Below, one piece after another: positions 30,871 through 43,420 of a stretch of 64,000 bases of DNA (within the stretch, counting starts at the first letter, position 1; each line of letters opens with the position of its first letter). This stretch comes from Heloderma charlesbogerti (lineage: Eukaryota; Chordata; Lepidosauria; Squamata; Helodermatidae). A model generated the notes under the pieces. It worked only from the letters and a program-made list of their open reading frames with translations. It ran no database searches and had not been told where the DNA came from. The stretch spans positions 62,001-126,000 of the forward strand of contig JANEZZ010001552.1 in assembly GCA_026122225.1 (NCBI GenBank), given 5' to 3'. Position numbers and translations under genes: made by a program.

Positions 30871-33800
30871 TTGATGTTGTTGTTCAGTCGTTAAGTCGTG
30901 TCCGACTCTTCGTGACACCATGGACCATAGCACTCCAGGCCTTCCTGCCCTCTGCTCTCTCCCGGAGCATGCTCAAGTTCATATTCATTGCATCGGTGAT
31001 GCTATCTAGCCATCACATCCTCTGCCGTCCCCTTCTCCTTTTGCCTTCAATCTTTCCCAGCATCAGGGTCTTTTTCAGGGAGTTTTCTCTTCGCATTAGG
31101 TGGCCAAAGTATTTGAGCTTCAGCTTCAGTATCTGTCCTTCCAATGAGCACTCAGGGTTGATTTCCTTTAGGATGGACTGATTTGACCTCCTTGCAGTCC
31201 AGGGGACTCGTAAGAGTCTTCTCCAGCACCACAGTTTGAAAGCATCGATTCTTCGGCGCTCAGCCTTCTGTATAGTCCAGCTCTCACAGCCATACATTGC
31301 TACTGGGAAAACCATAGCTTTGATTAGACGAACCTTTGTCGGCAAGGTGATGTCTCTGCTTCTTACTGTGCTGTCTAGGTTTGCCATAGATTTCCTCCCA
31401 AGGAGCAAGCATCTTTTAATTTCATGGCTACAGTCACCATCTGCGGTGATCTTGGAGCCCAAGAAATACAATCTGTCACTGCTTCCATTTCTTCCCCTTC
31501 TATATGCCAGGAAGTGATGGGGCCAGATACCATGATCTTCGTTTTTTTAATGTTGAGTTTCAAACCAGCTTTTGCACTCTCCACTTTCACCCTCAACAAG
31601 AGGCTCTTGAGATCCTCTTCGCTTTCTGCCATTAGGGTGGTATCGTCTGCGTATCTGAGGTTGTTGATATTTCTCCCGGCAATCTTAATTCCAACCTGTG
31701 ATTCATCCAACCTGGCGTTTCTCATGATGTACTCTGCATATAAGTTAAATAAGCAGGGCGACAATATGCAGCCTTGTCGTACTCCTTTCCCAATTTTGAA
31801 CCAACCAGTTGTTCAGTGTCCAGTTCTTACTGTTGCTTCTTGATCCTCATACAGGGTTCTCAGGAGACAGGTAAGGTGATCTGGTACTCCCATCTCTTTC
31901 AGAATTTGCCACAGTTTGTTGTGATCCACACAATCAATGGCTTTAGTGTAGTCAATGAAGCAGAAATAGATGTTTTTCTGGAATTCTCTTGCTTTCTCCA
32001 TGATCCAGCAAATGTTGGCAATTTGATCTCTAGTTCCTCTGCCTCTTCGAAGGCCAGCTTGTACTTCCAGCTTGTACTTCCGGTAGTTCTTGGTTCACAT
32101 ACTGCTGAAGCCTAGCTTGTAGGATTTTGAGCATAACCTTGCTGGCATGTGAAATGAGCGCAATTGTATGGTAGTTTGAACACTCTTTGGCATTGCACTT
32201 CTTTGGAATTGGAATGTAAACTGACCTTTTCCAGTCTTGTGGCTGCTGTTGAGTGTTCCAAATTTGTTGGCATATTGCGTGCAGCACTTTAACAGCATTA
32301 TCTTTTAGGATTTTAAATAGCTCAGGTGGAATACTGTCATCTCCGCTAGCTTTGTTGTTAATAATGCTTCCTCAGGCCCACTTGACTTCACTCTCTAGGA
32401 TGTCCGGCTCAAGTTCAGTGACCGCACTATCATGGCTATCAGGGACATTCAGATCTTTCCTGTATAGTTCTTCTGTGTATTCTTTCCACCTCTTCTTAAT
32501 CTCATCTGCTTCTGTTAGGTGCCTGCCTTCTTTGTCCTTTATCATGCCTGTCTTTGCACAAACATTCGCTTGATATCTCCGATTTTCTTGAAGAGATCTC
32601 TAGTCTTTCCCATTCTATTGTTTTCCTCGATTTCTCTGCATTGTTCATTTAAGAAGGCCTTCTTGTCTCTCCTTGCTATTCTCTGGAAGTCTGCATTCGA
32701 TTGGATATATCTTCCCCTTTCTCCCTTGCTTTTCGCTTCCCTTCTTTCCTCAGCTACTTGTAAAGCCTCCTCAGACAGCCACTTTGCTTTCTTGCATTTT
32801 TCTTTTTCTTTGGGAGGGATTGAGTTGCTGCCTCCTGAACAATGTTACAGACCTCTGTCCATAGTTCCTCAGGCACTCTGTCTATCAGGTCTAATCCCTG
32901 AAATCTATTCCTCACCTCCACTGTATATTCATAAGGGATATGATTAGGTCATACCTGAATGGTTTAGTGGTTTTCCCTACGTTTTCAGCTGAAATTTTGC
33001 AAGAAGCAGCTCATGATCTGAGCCACAGTCAGCTCCAGGTCTTGTTTTTACTGACTGTATGGAGCTTCTCCATCTTTGGCTGCAAAGGACATAATCAATC
33101 TGATTTCGATATTGACCATCTGCTGATGTCCATGTGTAGAGTCGCCTGTTGTGCTGTTGGAAAAGAGTGTTTGCTATGATCAGCATGTTCTCTTGGCAAA
33201 CCTCTATTAGCCTTTGTCCTGCTTCATTTTGTACACCAAGGCCATGCTTGCCTGTTATCCCAGTTATTTCTTGACTTCCTGCTTTGGCATTCCAATCCCC
33301 TGTGATGAAGAGGACATCTTTTTTTGGTGTTAGTTCTAGAAGGTGTTGTAGGTCTTCACAGAACCGATCAACCTCAGCTTCTTCAGCCTCAGTGGTTGGG
33401 GCATAGACTTGATTTACTGTGATGTTGAATGGTTTGCCTTGGATTCGTACTGAGATCATTCTATCGTTTTTGAGATTGTACCCCAGTACTGCTTTTCCCA
33501 CCCTTTTGTTGACTATGAGTGCTACTCCATTTCTTTTAAGGGATTCTTGCCCACAGTAGTTGATACGATGGTCACCTGAATTAAATTCGCCCATGCCTGT
33601 CCATTTTAGTTCGCTGATTCCCAAGATGTCGATGTTCAATCTTGCCATCTCATGTTTGACCACCTCCAGCTTACCTTGATTCATTGATCTGACATTCCAG
33701 GTTCCTGAACAATATTGTTCTTTACAGCATCGGATTTTCTTTTCACCACCAGACACATCCACAGCTGAGCGTCCTTTCGGCTTTGGCCCAGCTGCTTCAC

Positions 33801-34097
33801 TTTTTCTGGCGCTACTTGGAAATACCCTCTGCTCTTCACCAGTAGTATATTGGGCACCTTCTGACCTGAGGGGCTGGTCTTCCGGCAGCATATTTTTTAG
33901 CCTTGTGATACATTCCGTGGGGTTTTCTTGGCAGGAATACAGGAGTGGGTTGCCATTTCCTTCTCCAGTGGACCACATTTTGTCAGAACTGTCCGCCATG
34001 ACCTGTCCATCTTGGGTAGCCCTGCACGGCATAACTTATGGCTTCACTGAGTTACGCAAGCCCCTTCGCCACAACAAGGCAGTGATCCACGAAGGGG
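30871..34097 (-). mobile_element. BovB (RTE) LINE, almost full length
   Basis: Starts (on -) with CCCCTTCGTGGATCACTG at 34097 and ends with the GACTTAACGACTGAACAACAAC tail. Target duplication AGGTGCATGAT (30860-30870, 34098-34108). The endonuclease part (frame 34032-32977) shows GTWNVRSM, VYAPTTEAEE, FITGDWNAKAG, RNQIDYVLCSQRW and SDHELLLAKF motifs. The RT part (32900-31000) is broken by stops and small indels. It lies antisense in gene 2 intron 3. Confidence 0.93.
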
Positions 34098-34606
34098 AGG
34101 TGCATGATAGAGTTGCACAAAATTATGCATGGTGTGGAGAATGTGGAGAGGGAGACATTTTTCTCCCCCTCTCATAATAGTACCTAGGGTCATCCCATGA
34201 AGCTGATTGGTAGGAGATTCAGGACAGATAAAAGGAAGGATTTCTTCACACAGCACAGAGTGAAACTATGGAACTCACTTCCAGAAGATGTAGTGATGGC
34301 AACCAATTCGGGTGGCTTTAAAAGGGGGTTGGACAAATTCTTGCTGGAGAAGGCTTTCAGTGGCTATGAGTCCTGATGGCTTTATGCTACCTCCAATACC
34401 AGAGGAAGTAATCCTATGTACACCAGTTGCTGTGGAACATGGGCAGGAGAGTGCTGTTGCACTTGGATCCTGCTTGTGGGTTCCCAGTCAACAGCTGGTT
34501 GGCTACTGTGTGAACAGAATGCTGGACTAAATGGACCCTTGGTCTGATCCAGCATGGCTCTTCTTATGTTCTCCAACCATCTCACCTCTACAGTTTTTTT
34601 AGATAG

Positions 34607-34930
<324 letters not shown>

Positions 34931-35293
34931 TGAGTGGAGGAAGGATTGACAGCTGAGTCCAGAATGGTATTTTGGGTGGCAGTTGGAGGACGCCACTTAG
35001 AAGGAGGGCAGGGACAGTTCGAGAGACGTCAGAGGGAGAGGGAGTTGCATCAGAATGGAGAGAGACAGTGAGAGGAACTAGGTGCCAAAGTAGTTCATTA
35101 GTGAGTAGACTCAGAGATGGGGTGTGACTGAGAAGGCAGGGGCGAAGCTATTGAAAGCAGAGATGTGGGTGTTAGGCTTGTGAACATCATTGTTACCACT
35201 CATCATGTATTCTTTCTTCTGAATGTTGATCCATTAAATGAATAAATGTATGTGTTTAGATACCTATTTCTCTGTTTCTCCTGTCTTAAACAG

Positions 35294-35348
35294 AGCTTCC
35301 TGTTGCCAGGCCTGACTTCATCTCCTGGCAGGAAAACGTGGACAATCC
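35294..35348 (+). pseudogene. Gene 2 exon 5 remnant without its donor
   Basis: Acceptor TTAAACAG and the start ELPVARPDFISWQENVDNP are kept. After about 35348 the sequence no longer follows exon 5 of units 1 and 3 but jumps to the equivalent of about 6030 in unit 1 (GTCCCCTGCAGCCAGGAGAG against GTCCCCTGGAGCCAGGAGAG). Confidence 0.7.
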
Positions 35349-35419
35349 CATGTGGTGGCAGCATGTCCCCTGCAGCCAGGAGAGCACAGAACGAGGGAGA
35401 CTCTTTGCACCATTTAGTC

Positions 35420-35749
35420 CAGGTGTGGGCAACACCCAGTCCCTGAACCACATGCAGCCCCCCCGCCCACCTGTTACTCTAATAAAAAAAAGGTTTCTGA
35501 GGGAAAAAAGGCAGCTCTAGCAGGTATGGAGCACCCACACAGCCAGGTTTAGCTTGTCTGCAAACAGGCTGGATGCAACCGTGGTAGCGGTTGTAGAGCC
35601 ACAGAGAGTTTACCACTGGATTTCAGTGGCAAACTGGCGATCTTGGCCTTTTATTCCAGCCACCCCATAGCGCCCCACAGACTGCAGCCCACGCCAGGGG
35701 TTTTGGGGGCCAAATTGGCCCCCAGGCCCCCGGATGCTGCCCACTCCTG
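35420..35749. mobile_element. hAT (Charlie-like) element in gene 2
   Basis: Inverted ends CAGGTGTGGGCAACA and ATGCTGCCCACTCCTG match the CAGGGGTGGGCAAC type of vertebrate hAT elements. The 8-bp flanks ATTTAGTC and ATCTCGGC are only partly alike. Absent from unit 1 at the same place. No transposase. Confidence 0.65.
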
Positions 35750-36151
35750 ATCTCGGCCCTGGCCATTTACTGCTGCTGCGGTGTGAGGAGAGGGGAGAAG
35801 AGGCTTCTCTGCTGTGGCCCCGTGACTGTGGAACACTCTCACTACCCAGATCTGCTGTTACTCTTGCTGGCGTTCGTTGGCCCAGGCACTTTGGATTGGT
35901 TTATGAACCCAGGTGGCATAGCTGCTTCTTTTAGCATCTTCTGCCTTTGTTATTGTAGTTTCTGGTGGCTTTATTAGGATTTTGAAATCATTTTAAATTT
36001 AAAATATGTTGAAGGGTGGTGCAGGCATATTTTCAATGAATAAAGATGCTAGCGACTATCCTGTTGAGAAGAGGAGAATCAGTTCCGTCAGTTGGAGTCC
36101 TGGTACCGGTGTTTGGTTCATGGGAGTCCCGGTATGATCTCTGAGGATATG

Positions 36152-36390
36152 AGGCATAAGCCATGGTGTACCTAGGCTCACTGCCTCTGGTACTGGAGGT
36201 AGCACATGGCCATCAGGACTAGTAGCCATTGATGGCCTTTTCTGCCTGGAATTTGTCCAGCCCCCTTTTAAAGCTGTCCAACTTGGTGAACATCACTACA
36301 TCTTGTGGAAGTGAGTTCCGTAGTTTAACTCTGCACTGTGTGAAGAAGTCCTTCCTTTGATCTGTCCTGTTTCTCCCACCAATCAGCTCT
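36152..36390 (-). mobile_element. CR1 3' fragment in gene 2 intron 5
   Basis: Reverse of the CR1 tail region: GTACCTAGGCTCACTGCCTC, AGTAGCCATTGATGG, TTGTGGAAGTGAGTTCCGTAG. Confidence 0.75.
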
Positions 36391-36524
36391 TGGGATTTTT
36401 TTGCAATGATCCTTTGATATATACTCTCCCTGGATTTTGTATTACTAACAGTGTTTCATTGCATTTGTTCCCTTAATTGTGGAGAAATTCCTCCCCGATC
36501 ATGTTTCTTTTTTGCTTCTTTCAG

Positions 36525-37879
36525 ATGATGGGAGGGAGAGCAATAAAGAGGGTGAAAAGCACAGTGTGAAAACTGAAGAAAAACAGAACATCAAAGCCAT
36601 TGCTTTTGAAAGGGCTGACTTCCACGAAATTCCAGTGCTAAAGGAATGTTATGAAGGAAGCAAAAGGAATATTCACAAGACAGAGAACCTGTTAACATCC
36701 TTGGAGTGTGAAATGAGTTCTAGCCAGCAGATATATCTTATGAATCATCAAAGATATCACACAGAAGAGAAAACATATAATTGCTTGGAGTGTGGAAAGC
36801 AATTCTGCTGCAGCTCAGACCTTAACTTGCACCACAAGTTCCACAAAGGAGAGAATCCTTGTAAGTGTTCAGTGTGTGGAAAGAGCTTCCGTCAGAGGAA
36901 ATATCTTAAGTCACATCAAAGAATCCACAAAATGGAGAGACCCTATAAATGTCTAGAGTGTGGAAAAAGTTTCAGCCAGAGCTCAGTCCTTAAAACACAT
37001 CAAATCATCCACACAGGAGAGAAGCCCTACATATGTTTGGTGTGTGGGAAAAGCTTCAACCACAGCTCAAACCTTAAAGCCCATCAAAAAATTCACACAA
37101 GAGAGAAGCCCTACAAATGTCTGGAGTGTGGAAAAAGCTTCAGACATAGCATAACCTTTACCTTACATCAAATAATCCACACAGGGGAGAAGCCCTACAA
37201 ATGTTCAGAGTGTGGTAAAAGCTTCAGCCAGAGCTCAAATCTTAAAGTACATCAAAGAATTCACACAGGGGATAAGCCCTTTAAATGCTCAGAGTGTGAA
37301 AAGAGTTTCAATAATAGCAGAAGCCTCAATTCACATCAAAGAATTCACACAGGAAAGAGGCCTTACAAATGCTTGGAGTGTGGAAAGAGTTTCAGTCATA
37401 GCATAAGCCTTACCTTACATCACAGAAACCACAGAGGGGAGAAGCCCTATAAGTGTTCAGAATGTGGGAAAAGCTTCAGCCAGAGCTCAAACCTTAAATC
37501 CCATGAACGAATTCACAGAGGGGAGAAGCCCTACAAATGCTCAGTGTGTGGCAAAGCTTTCCGTGATAAGAGAAGCCTAAAATCCCATGAAAGAATTCAC
37601 ACAGGGGAGAAGCCCTATAAATGTTTAGAATGTGGAAAGTGTTTCAGTGCTAGCAGAAGCCTAAAATCCCATGAAAGAATTCACACAGGGGAAAAGCCAT
37701 ATAAATGTTTCGTATGTGGAAAGAGTTTCAGTGCTAGCAGAAGCCTAAAATGCCATGAAAGAAGGCACACAGGAGAAAAGCCCTATAAATGTTTAGAATG
37801 TGGAAAGAGTTTCAGTGACAGCAGAAGCCTAAAATCCCATGAAAGAATTTATGCAGGGGAACAGCCCTATAAATGTTAA
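36525..37879 (+). CDS. Gene 2 exon 6: shortened 12-finger array
   Basis: Opens after TTTCAG in the same phase as gene 1. Twelve intact C2H2 fingers lie between about 36776 and 37770. In the 13th the last zinc-binding His is Tyr (ERIYAGEQ). The next finger begins YKC and then meets TAA where paralogs read TTA (Leu). About 18 further codons of finger sequence follow the stop before a second TAA, so the nonsense change hit a longer array. Confidence 0.88.
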
Positions 37880-38024
37880 GAATGTGGAAAGAATTTAAGT
37901 GATAGCAGAAGCTTAAAGTCGCATCAAAATATATAAACAGGTGAGAAGCCATATAAATGTTCAAGGGACAGGAATGAGCTTCCAGCTCCCATTGAATTAT
38001 ATAAACAGGGGACAAGCCCTCTAA

Positions 38025-38542
38025 GGGAGCAATCCTGTGGCCACTAGACAATGTCTAGAGGGCCATAAGATATGCTTATTTCTGGGAAATGACCTCGGAG
38101 CCTGCTCTCCAAGGTCGGTTCCCAGAAAATCGACCTCCCCCCTCGTCCGTGCTGCCCCTGAGGCAGCGTGGAGAAGCATCAGCCTCTGCGATTGGAAGAG
38201 GAACGCAGAGTGACAGAACAGGGGCGTTCCAGGGGGCATTCCGGGGCGGGGAGAGCAGTGCTGCGCATACAACACATCCACTATGTCGTACAGCAGCTTC
38301 CTCTCCTGGTCGGCCCCCCCACGACTAGACAGCCATTTTCGGCTATCTAATCGTGCGGGGGCGGGGGGCCAACCGGGAGGAAGCTGCCGTACGACACATT
38401 GGATGTGTTGTATGTGCAGCAAAAAATTGCAAGGCAGGAGAGGCGAGGAGGGAACGATCCCCCTCGTGCCTCTCCCGCCTTGCTTTGGCTAGGCGGTCGC
38501 CTCCGAAGTTCAGAGGCGGCCTCCTATCTTGAAAGGATCGCG
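38025..38542. mobile_element. Long fold-back Harbinger-like MITE after gene 2
   Basis: Ends GGGAGCAATCC and GGATCGCGCTC, flanked by TAA (38022-38024, 38546-38548). Inside, 38265-38415 is a near-perfect palindrome: CATACAACACATCCACTATG and TCGTACAGCAGCTTCCTC mirrored by GAGGAAGCTGCCGTACGAC and GGATGTGTTGTATG. Absent from units 1 and 3. Confidence 0.65.
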
Positions 38543-38544
38543 CT

Positions 38545-38940
38545 CTAAATATGGAAAGAGGTTCTGACAGAGCACAGACCTCAACTCTCATCAAAGAATT
38601 TACCCTGGGGAGAAGCCACATAAATGTGTGGAATAAATTTCCATCAGGGTGGTCAGATTCGGTTACATTAAAGGATACAATAACACTCAAGAAACTCCCT
38701 GAGTGTGGAAATAGGTTCAATTAGAGCACAAACCTTAAAAGTCATAAAAGAATTCACACCAGGGAGAAGCAGTGGAAATCCCCTAAGTGTGGAAAGCAAT
38801 TCCATCGCAGCACATACCTCAGATTATAGCAAAGGATCCACACGGAGAAATACAGTAAATTTGAGCAATTACTCGAATATGCAGTACATCTCCATGTGCA
38901 GCACATCCCTTTCCTTTTAGAAATATGCAAACTTGGGAGA
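38545..38940 (+). pseudogene. Decayed C2H2 finger tail of gene 2
   Basis: Finger vestiges matching 10770-11172 of unit 1, for example AGTGTGGAAATAGGTTCAAT, AGAATTCACACCAGGGAG and AAGTGTGGAAAGCAATTCC, with stops. Confidence 0.65.
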
Positions 38941-39158
38941 AAGGGTATAAATAGTTAAGAGTAAAGTGTATTTGACCCACCAGAACTGAATATCCAATGG
39001 GAAATTCACGCAAGGGACCATCTATATAAATGCTGAAAAGATGGCAGATACTTCCATCAACATGCCTGAATGTAGCCACTGAAGCCCTGTTGGAGCCAGC
39101 TTCTTCCCCGGTGACTGAGTAGTCTTGCCAGTGGCCACCCACTTTGTTATCTGGAGTG

Positions 39159-39164
39159 AATAAA
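39159..39164 (+). terminator. Candidate polyadenylation signal of gene 2
   Basis: AATAAA in the same context as 11377-11382, conserved between units 1 and 2. Confidence 0.4.
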
Positions 39165-39601
39165 CGTTGCCTCACACTGTGAGAGTCCAAACTGCCACGT
39201 GGAAAGACGCCTGTCTACAGACACCTGGCCAAGAGACATTCTGTGTGAGACAAGACTCCATATGGGAGCGGAATTCTATATTTTGTTCCTTAAAATTCTG
39301 CACTGAAAGGGTTTTGTAATGTCCCCATGCTGTCAGCTTTGTGCAAGACTGTTTAAAGGAAGGCTCTGCGGCTGGATGCTTCCGTGCCTACTCCTTCTGT
39401 CCCCCTGCCACCTTCTTTTCTCTGTCGTACAAGCGGAATCAGACCAGCAGCTTCTCCCATCCAGCTTTCTGATTTGGGGAGGTGCATTTTCACCCAGCAA
39501 GGCGGAGATGGTGATTCACAGACTCCAAGAGCATCACTCATCGTGTCAGTTTGGGGGTTGCAAATCAGGTGCTGTGAGGGCATAGTCCTTAAAAGCAGCT
39601 T

Positions 39602-39736
39602 AGGGTGCAACCCTATGCATATTTAGACAGAAAGAAGCCCTACAGCTTCCAGCATTCCCCACTCGGCATGGCTGACTGGCGAAAGCTGGGAGTTTTAGGC
39701 CTTTTTTGTGTCGAAACCTGCATAGGGTTGCACCCT
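39602..39736. mobile_element. Harbinger-like MITE, unit 2 only
   Basis: Perfect 18-bp inverted ends AGGGTGCAACCCTATGCA and TGCATAGGGTTGCACCCT. The unit 1 counterpart (around 11815) is an empty site. Confidence 0.75.
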
Positions 39737-39858
39737 CAATGTTTGCTTATTTATTTATATAAAGTACTGTCAGTATGAGGAGGCAATATGTTACAGCCAG
39801 AAATTCGCTAATAGCAATATGGAGATGTGGCAAAATCAAACTGCTGTAAGGTCACTAA

Positions 39859-40011
39859 AAGGCGCAGTCCTATGCAAGTTTAGACAGAAAAAAGGCCTAC
39901 AGCTCCCAGCCTGCACCAGCCAGCCATGGCTGTGACTAAACCATGCTGGCTGGGGAATGCTGGGAGTTGTAGGCCTTTTTTCTGTTGCAACCTGCATAAG
40001 AGTGCGCCCTT
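39859..40011. mobile_element. Harbinger-like MITE, shared with unit 1
   Basis: Ends AAGGCGCAGTCCTATGC and GCATAAGAGTGCGCCCT, TAA on both sides, same location as 11967-12117 (CTGTAAGGTCACTAA before, TAAGG after). Confidence 0.65.
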
Positions 40012-40701
40012 AAGGTCTTTTAATATAGTAAAGGGCTAGGAAGCTTGTCTCAAGGCCTGTAATGTTATGTTGTAGAGGGCCTCTATGAGGAGAGAAATAT
40101 CAGTTCTTTGGGTATTTTTGTTAACATGCACCTACTATGGGAAGGTGGGATTTCCATTTTGTAAATACATAAATCTGGGGCCTCCAAGAGATGCCTGACA
40201 GGCTCCCCCCATCTCATTATTTTTATTTTAAATTAATACTTTTTAAAGTGAGATATGGCATGCTGCCAAGTGATCAGGCTGTCCTGCAGCTCCATCTTTA
40301 TTTGGGTTCAGAGTGGTTTTGTGTTTTAGAGCTCAGGCCAGATTCTACTGTATACTTAGGTTCTTGGACAAGACAGCTTTCTTCTAGTCTCACCAGTTTG
40401 TCTTCTGGGAAATGAGTGTTTTATGACCGGCCATGCCCATCGCAGCAGCCATTTTATGAATGAGCAAACCACATTCCATGCCAGCCATTTTGTGAGAGTG
40501 CCCATGCCACTCTAAACTTCAAATGTGCCCCCCCCAAAAAAAGCCTGGGGAGCCTGACATAAATAAATACCAGGGTACCGCAGAGATTAAATTCCTGCTT
40601 CACACCCTCATCAGTTTCATAAAGCTGATCTTTCTGGCCACCCACTGTAGGAAGAGACCCACAGCCCACACCCTTCAGGGAACTCTTCCTTATCTTTCAG
40701 A

Positions 40702-40960
40702 AGAACATAAGAAGAGCCATGCTGGACCGGACCAAGGATCCATCTAGTCCAGCATTCTGTTCACATGGTGGCCAACCAGCTGCCCATGGGAAACCCACAA
40801 GCAGGAGATGAGTGCAACCCTCCCTCCCATATTCCTCCTGAACTGGTCTAAATAGCTATATTGTCCCTGATGCTGAAGGTAGCATATAGCCTTCAGGACT
40901 AGTAGCCATTGTTAGTCCTCTCCAGGCATTTGTCCAATCCCTTTTTAAAGCTGGGGCCTT
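40702..40960 (-). mobile_element. CR1 3' end in unit 2
   Basis: Reverse CR1 tail starting AGAACATAAGAAGAGCCATG; the same insertion as 18918-19165. Confidence 0.8.
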
Positions 40961-41150
40961 GAAGAGGTGATGAAGGGAAGAGGGGGCTCTCCCTAAGATA
41001 ACCCCTACCTCACCTCAGCCTGTCTTAACTCTGAGGGCACCTCCAACTTTCAGACAATAAAAGACTTCTTTAGAGAGAAAGACGACACTGGCGGTTTCCC
41101 TCAGCCATTTGAACATCCACCCCAATGCAAAGTTTTCTCTGTGAGAGTGT

Positions 41151-41181
41151 GGCTGTGTGTGTGTGTGTGTGTGTGTGTGTG
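41151..41181. repeat. (GT)n microsatellite
   Basis: Uninterrupted GTGTGTGT run. The unit 1 counterpart (19390-19410) is short and interrupted. Confidence 0.9.
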
Positions 41182-42168
41182 GAAAAAATCCCCCCCAAAA
41201 GTGTTTTGTTTCCATGGTCCTTTTAATATTTTGAAATTCAAATAAAGTTCCAAACGTTATTTGCAAACGTCTTTGTAAGAACCACAATCCCCATAAAGCC
41301 CCCCATAACGCTTCCCCTCCCCTTTGACTGTGTTTTTCCCAATATTGATTCCTGGTCTTCAGCCCCAGCCCCTAAACAGGAATGTTGTTATGATGCTCTA
41401 CCATGGAGAGGTGTTTCCGCTGCAGCCCATCGCCATCTGCTCTGCAAAGGAGGAAAAGGGTCGTACGTTAGACCTCGGGGTAATGGTATTCAGGCTCACT
41501 CATCGGTATACACGTGCATATTTAAAGATATTTAATGATTTCAGATGTTTCGGCATTGTGTACTTCCATGGTAAAACAACCAGAACAGGATTTGGATTTC
41601 AGGATTTGGGCCGGAGGACCCGGGCAAGGTGTGGAGAGTAGGTTGTAAGCAAGGACAATTTGTGACATTGCACAACATGATTACTGGTCATGGGGGCGCA
41701 TTTGGTAAGGCATCGACATTCGCTTCCAGTTTCCTGGCTTGGTGGACTTAGGGGCAATATGAGATAGCCTTAACGCTCTCGTCTTAAACCGGCAGGGTTT
41801 TTTGCTCATTGATGATTGAGTCAGTTTGCGTTCCCTGCTTTTGTGGTGGTGAGGCACGTGTGAAGTTTTATTTACTATTTGTGTTTCACTATTTCATTAG
41901 AGCAAAATTGTCCCGTTACATTATAAAAGCGATAAAAGAAAAATGAGGAAAATCATGATGTTCTCACCTGGAGACAAAGTGAGAGCGTTATTTAGGCGGG
42001 GGGCCCAGAAATGGAGGGCCAGGATTGGGAAGGCCTCTTCTGTCCCCTCTTCCCAGCGAGACCTGCCAGCCTTTTCTCCCTCGCTTCTGCCCACATTCTC
42101 TCCCCCTCTCTTTCCCTTCTGCCTGGCCAGAGGAAGGTAGCCTGCGTGTTTCCTCTCCTTCTCCCAAA

Positions 42169-42511
42169 AAAGGTAAAGGCAAAGGTGTCCCCAACCAGTC
42201 GTGTCCGACTCTAGGGTGCGGTGCTCATCCCCGTTTCTAAGCCGAGGAGCCAGCGCTGTCCGAAGACGCTTCCGTGGTCATGTGGCCGGCATGACTGAAC
42301 ACCGAGGTGCACGGAACGCTGTTACCTTTCCCGCCGAGGCAGTACCTATTTATCTACTTGCAGTTTCTTGCTTTCGAACTGCTAGGTTGGCAGGAGCTGG
42401 GACTGAAGACGGGAGCTCACTCCGTCACGCGGCACTCGGGTCTCGAACTGCTGACCTGCCGACCTTCCAGTCTGCAGTTCAGCGTCTTAACCACTAAGCC
42501 ACCGCGGCCCC
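42169..42511 (-). mobile_element. Sauria-type SINE, full length, unit 3 only
   Basis: Reverse orientation: starts AAAGGTAAAGG, then CCAGTCGTGTCCGACTC, ends with the complement of a tRNA-like head (AACCACTAAGCCACCGCGG). Target duplication CCTTCTCCCAAA at 42157-42168 and 42512-42523. Empty sites at about 340 (unit 1) and 24615 (unit 2). Confidence 0.9.
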
Positions 42512-42745
42512 CCTTCTCCCAAACCCACTTGGAATTCACCAGAACCTGCAACCGAGCTGAGACCCTCAGAAGCTACTTGGGCTTCACAGATGCCCCTCAC
42601 TGTTCCCTGTCCGTGCCTCACAGGGGCAATTCCCTGCCTCAAGGCCTGCTGAGCCTTGCTCCATCAGAGGTGAGGAGCAAATGGCTTTGGCAGGTCACTT
42701 CCTCCCCTTTCCTCCAGTTCCCTCTCTAGGACTTCAGATTCAGCC

Positions 42746-43297
42746 TATTATTATTATTATTATTATTACTACTACTACTACTAATCTCGCCTTCTTCCCA
42801 ATACTGGGACTCAAGGTGGCTTTACAACATTAAAATTTGTACAGTTAAAACCTATTGACAGAAGTATACAGAAGTTAAAAATATAATTAAATCATCAATA
42901 ATATTAAAATTATATAAAATACCAAATGTTAAAAGACAACAAGAAATATAACCATAGTATCCATCCACCATATTCTCACAGGTCCAGACTAGCTATCCCC
43001 AAAGGCCTGCTGGAACAAAACAGTTTTTACATGCCTGCGAAAGCATATCAAGGAGGGTGCCGCTCTCGCCTCCCTGGGAAGGGAGTTCTAGAGCCTTGGG
43101 GCAGCCACTGAAAAGGCCCTCTCCCACGTTCCCCTCAGACGTGCCTATGATGGTGGCGGGACCGTGAGAAGGGCCTCCCCTCAAGATCTCAGGGCACGAG
43201 ATCTCGGGCTCACAGGGGAGAATACGGTCTTTCAAATAACCTGGACCCGAGCTGTATAGAGCTTTATAGGACAGGACCAGCGTTGTTAGCCTTTTTT
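42746..43297 (-). mobile_element. Dispersed LINE-like repeat, family not identified
   Basis: (TTA)n(CTA)n at 42746-42782, then CCAATACTGGGACTCAAGG; in reverse it carries the common reptile segments CTCCCTGGGAAGGGAGTTC, GGCCTCCCCTCAAGATCTC and GAATACGGTCTTTCAAATAA. The tail at 44019-44098 repeats its last part. Confidence 0.5.
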
Positions 43298-43420
43298 GAC
43301 TGCGGCTCAGAAGTTCAAATATGCTGCATGTTTCTGGGATGGAGGAAAAATCAAAGCAGCCATTAGACCAGGCAGGGATTTGTGCGTGTGCGCGCACGCC
43401 CTCAGTGCCATCCTGGACTC

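Larger units (their letters stand above)
30443..34574 (+). mobile_element. CR1 LINE 3' part, split by an L2-like tail and a BovB
   Basis: CR1 pieces at 30443-30537, 30677-30870 and 34098-34574. Translated traces: RPHMEYCVQFWSPHLKRD, MIKGLEHLPNEEKL. The tail ends CCAGCATGGCTCTTCTTATG. It lies in gene 2 intron 3. The unit 1 counterpart (3380-3430) lacks it. Confidence 0.8.
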
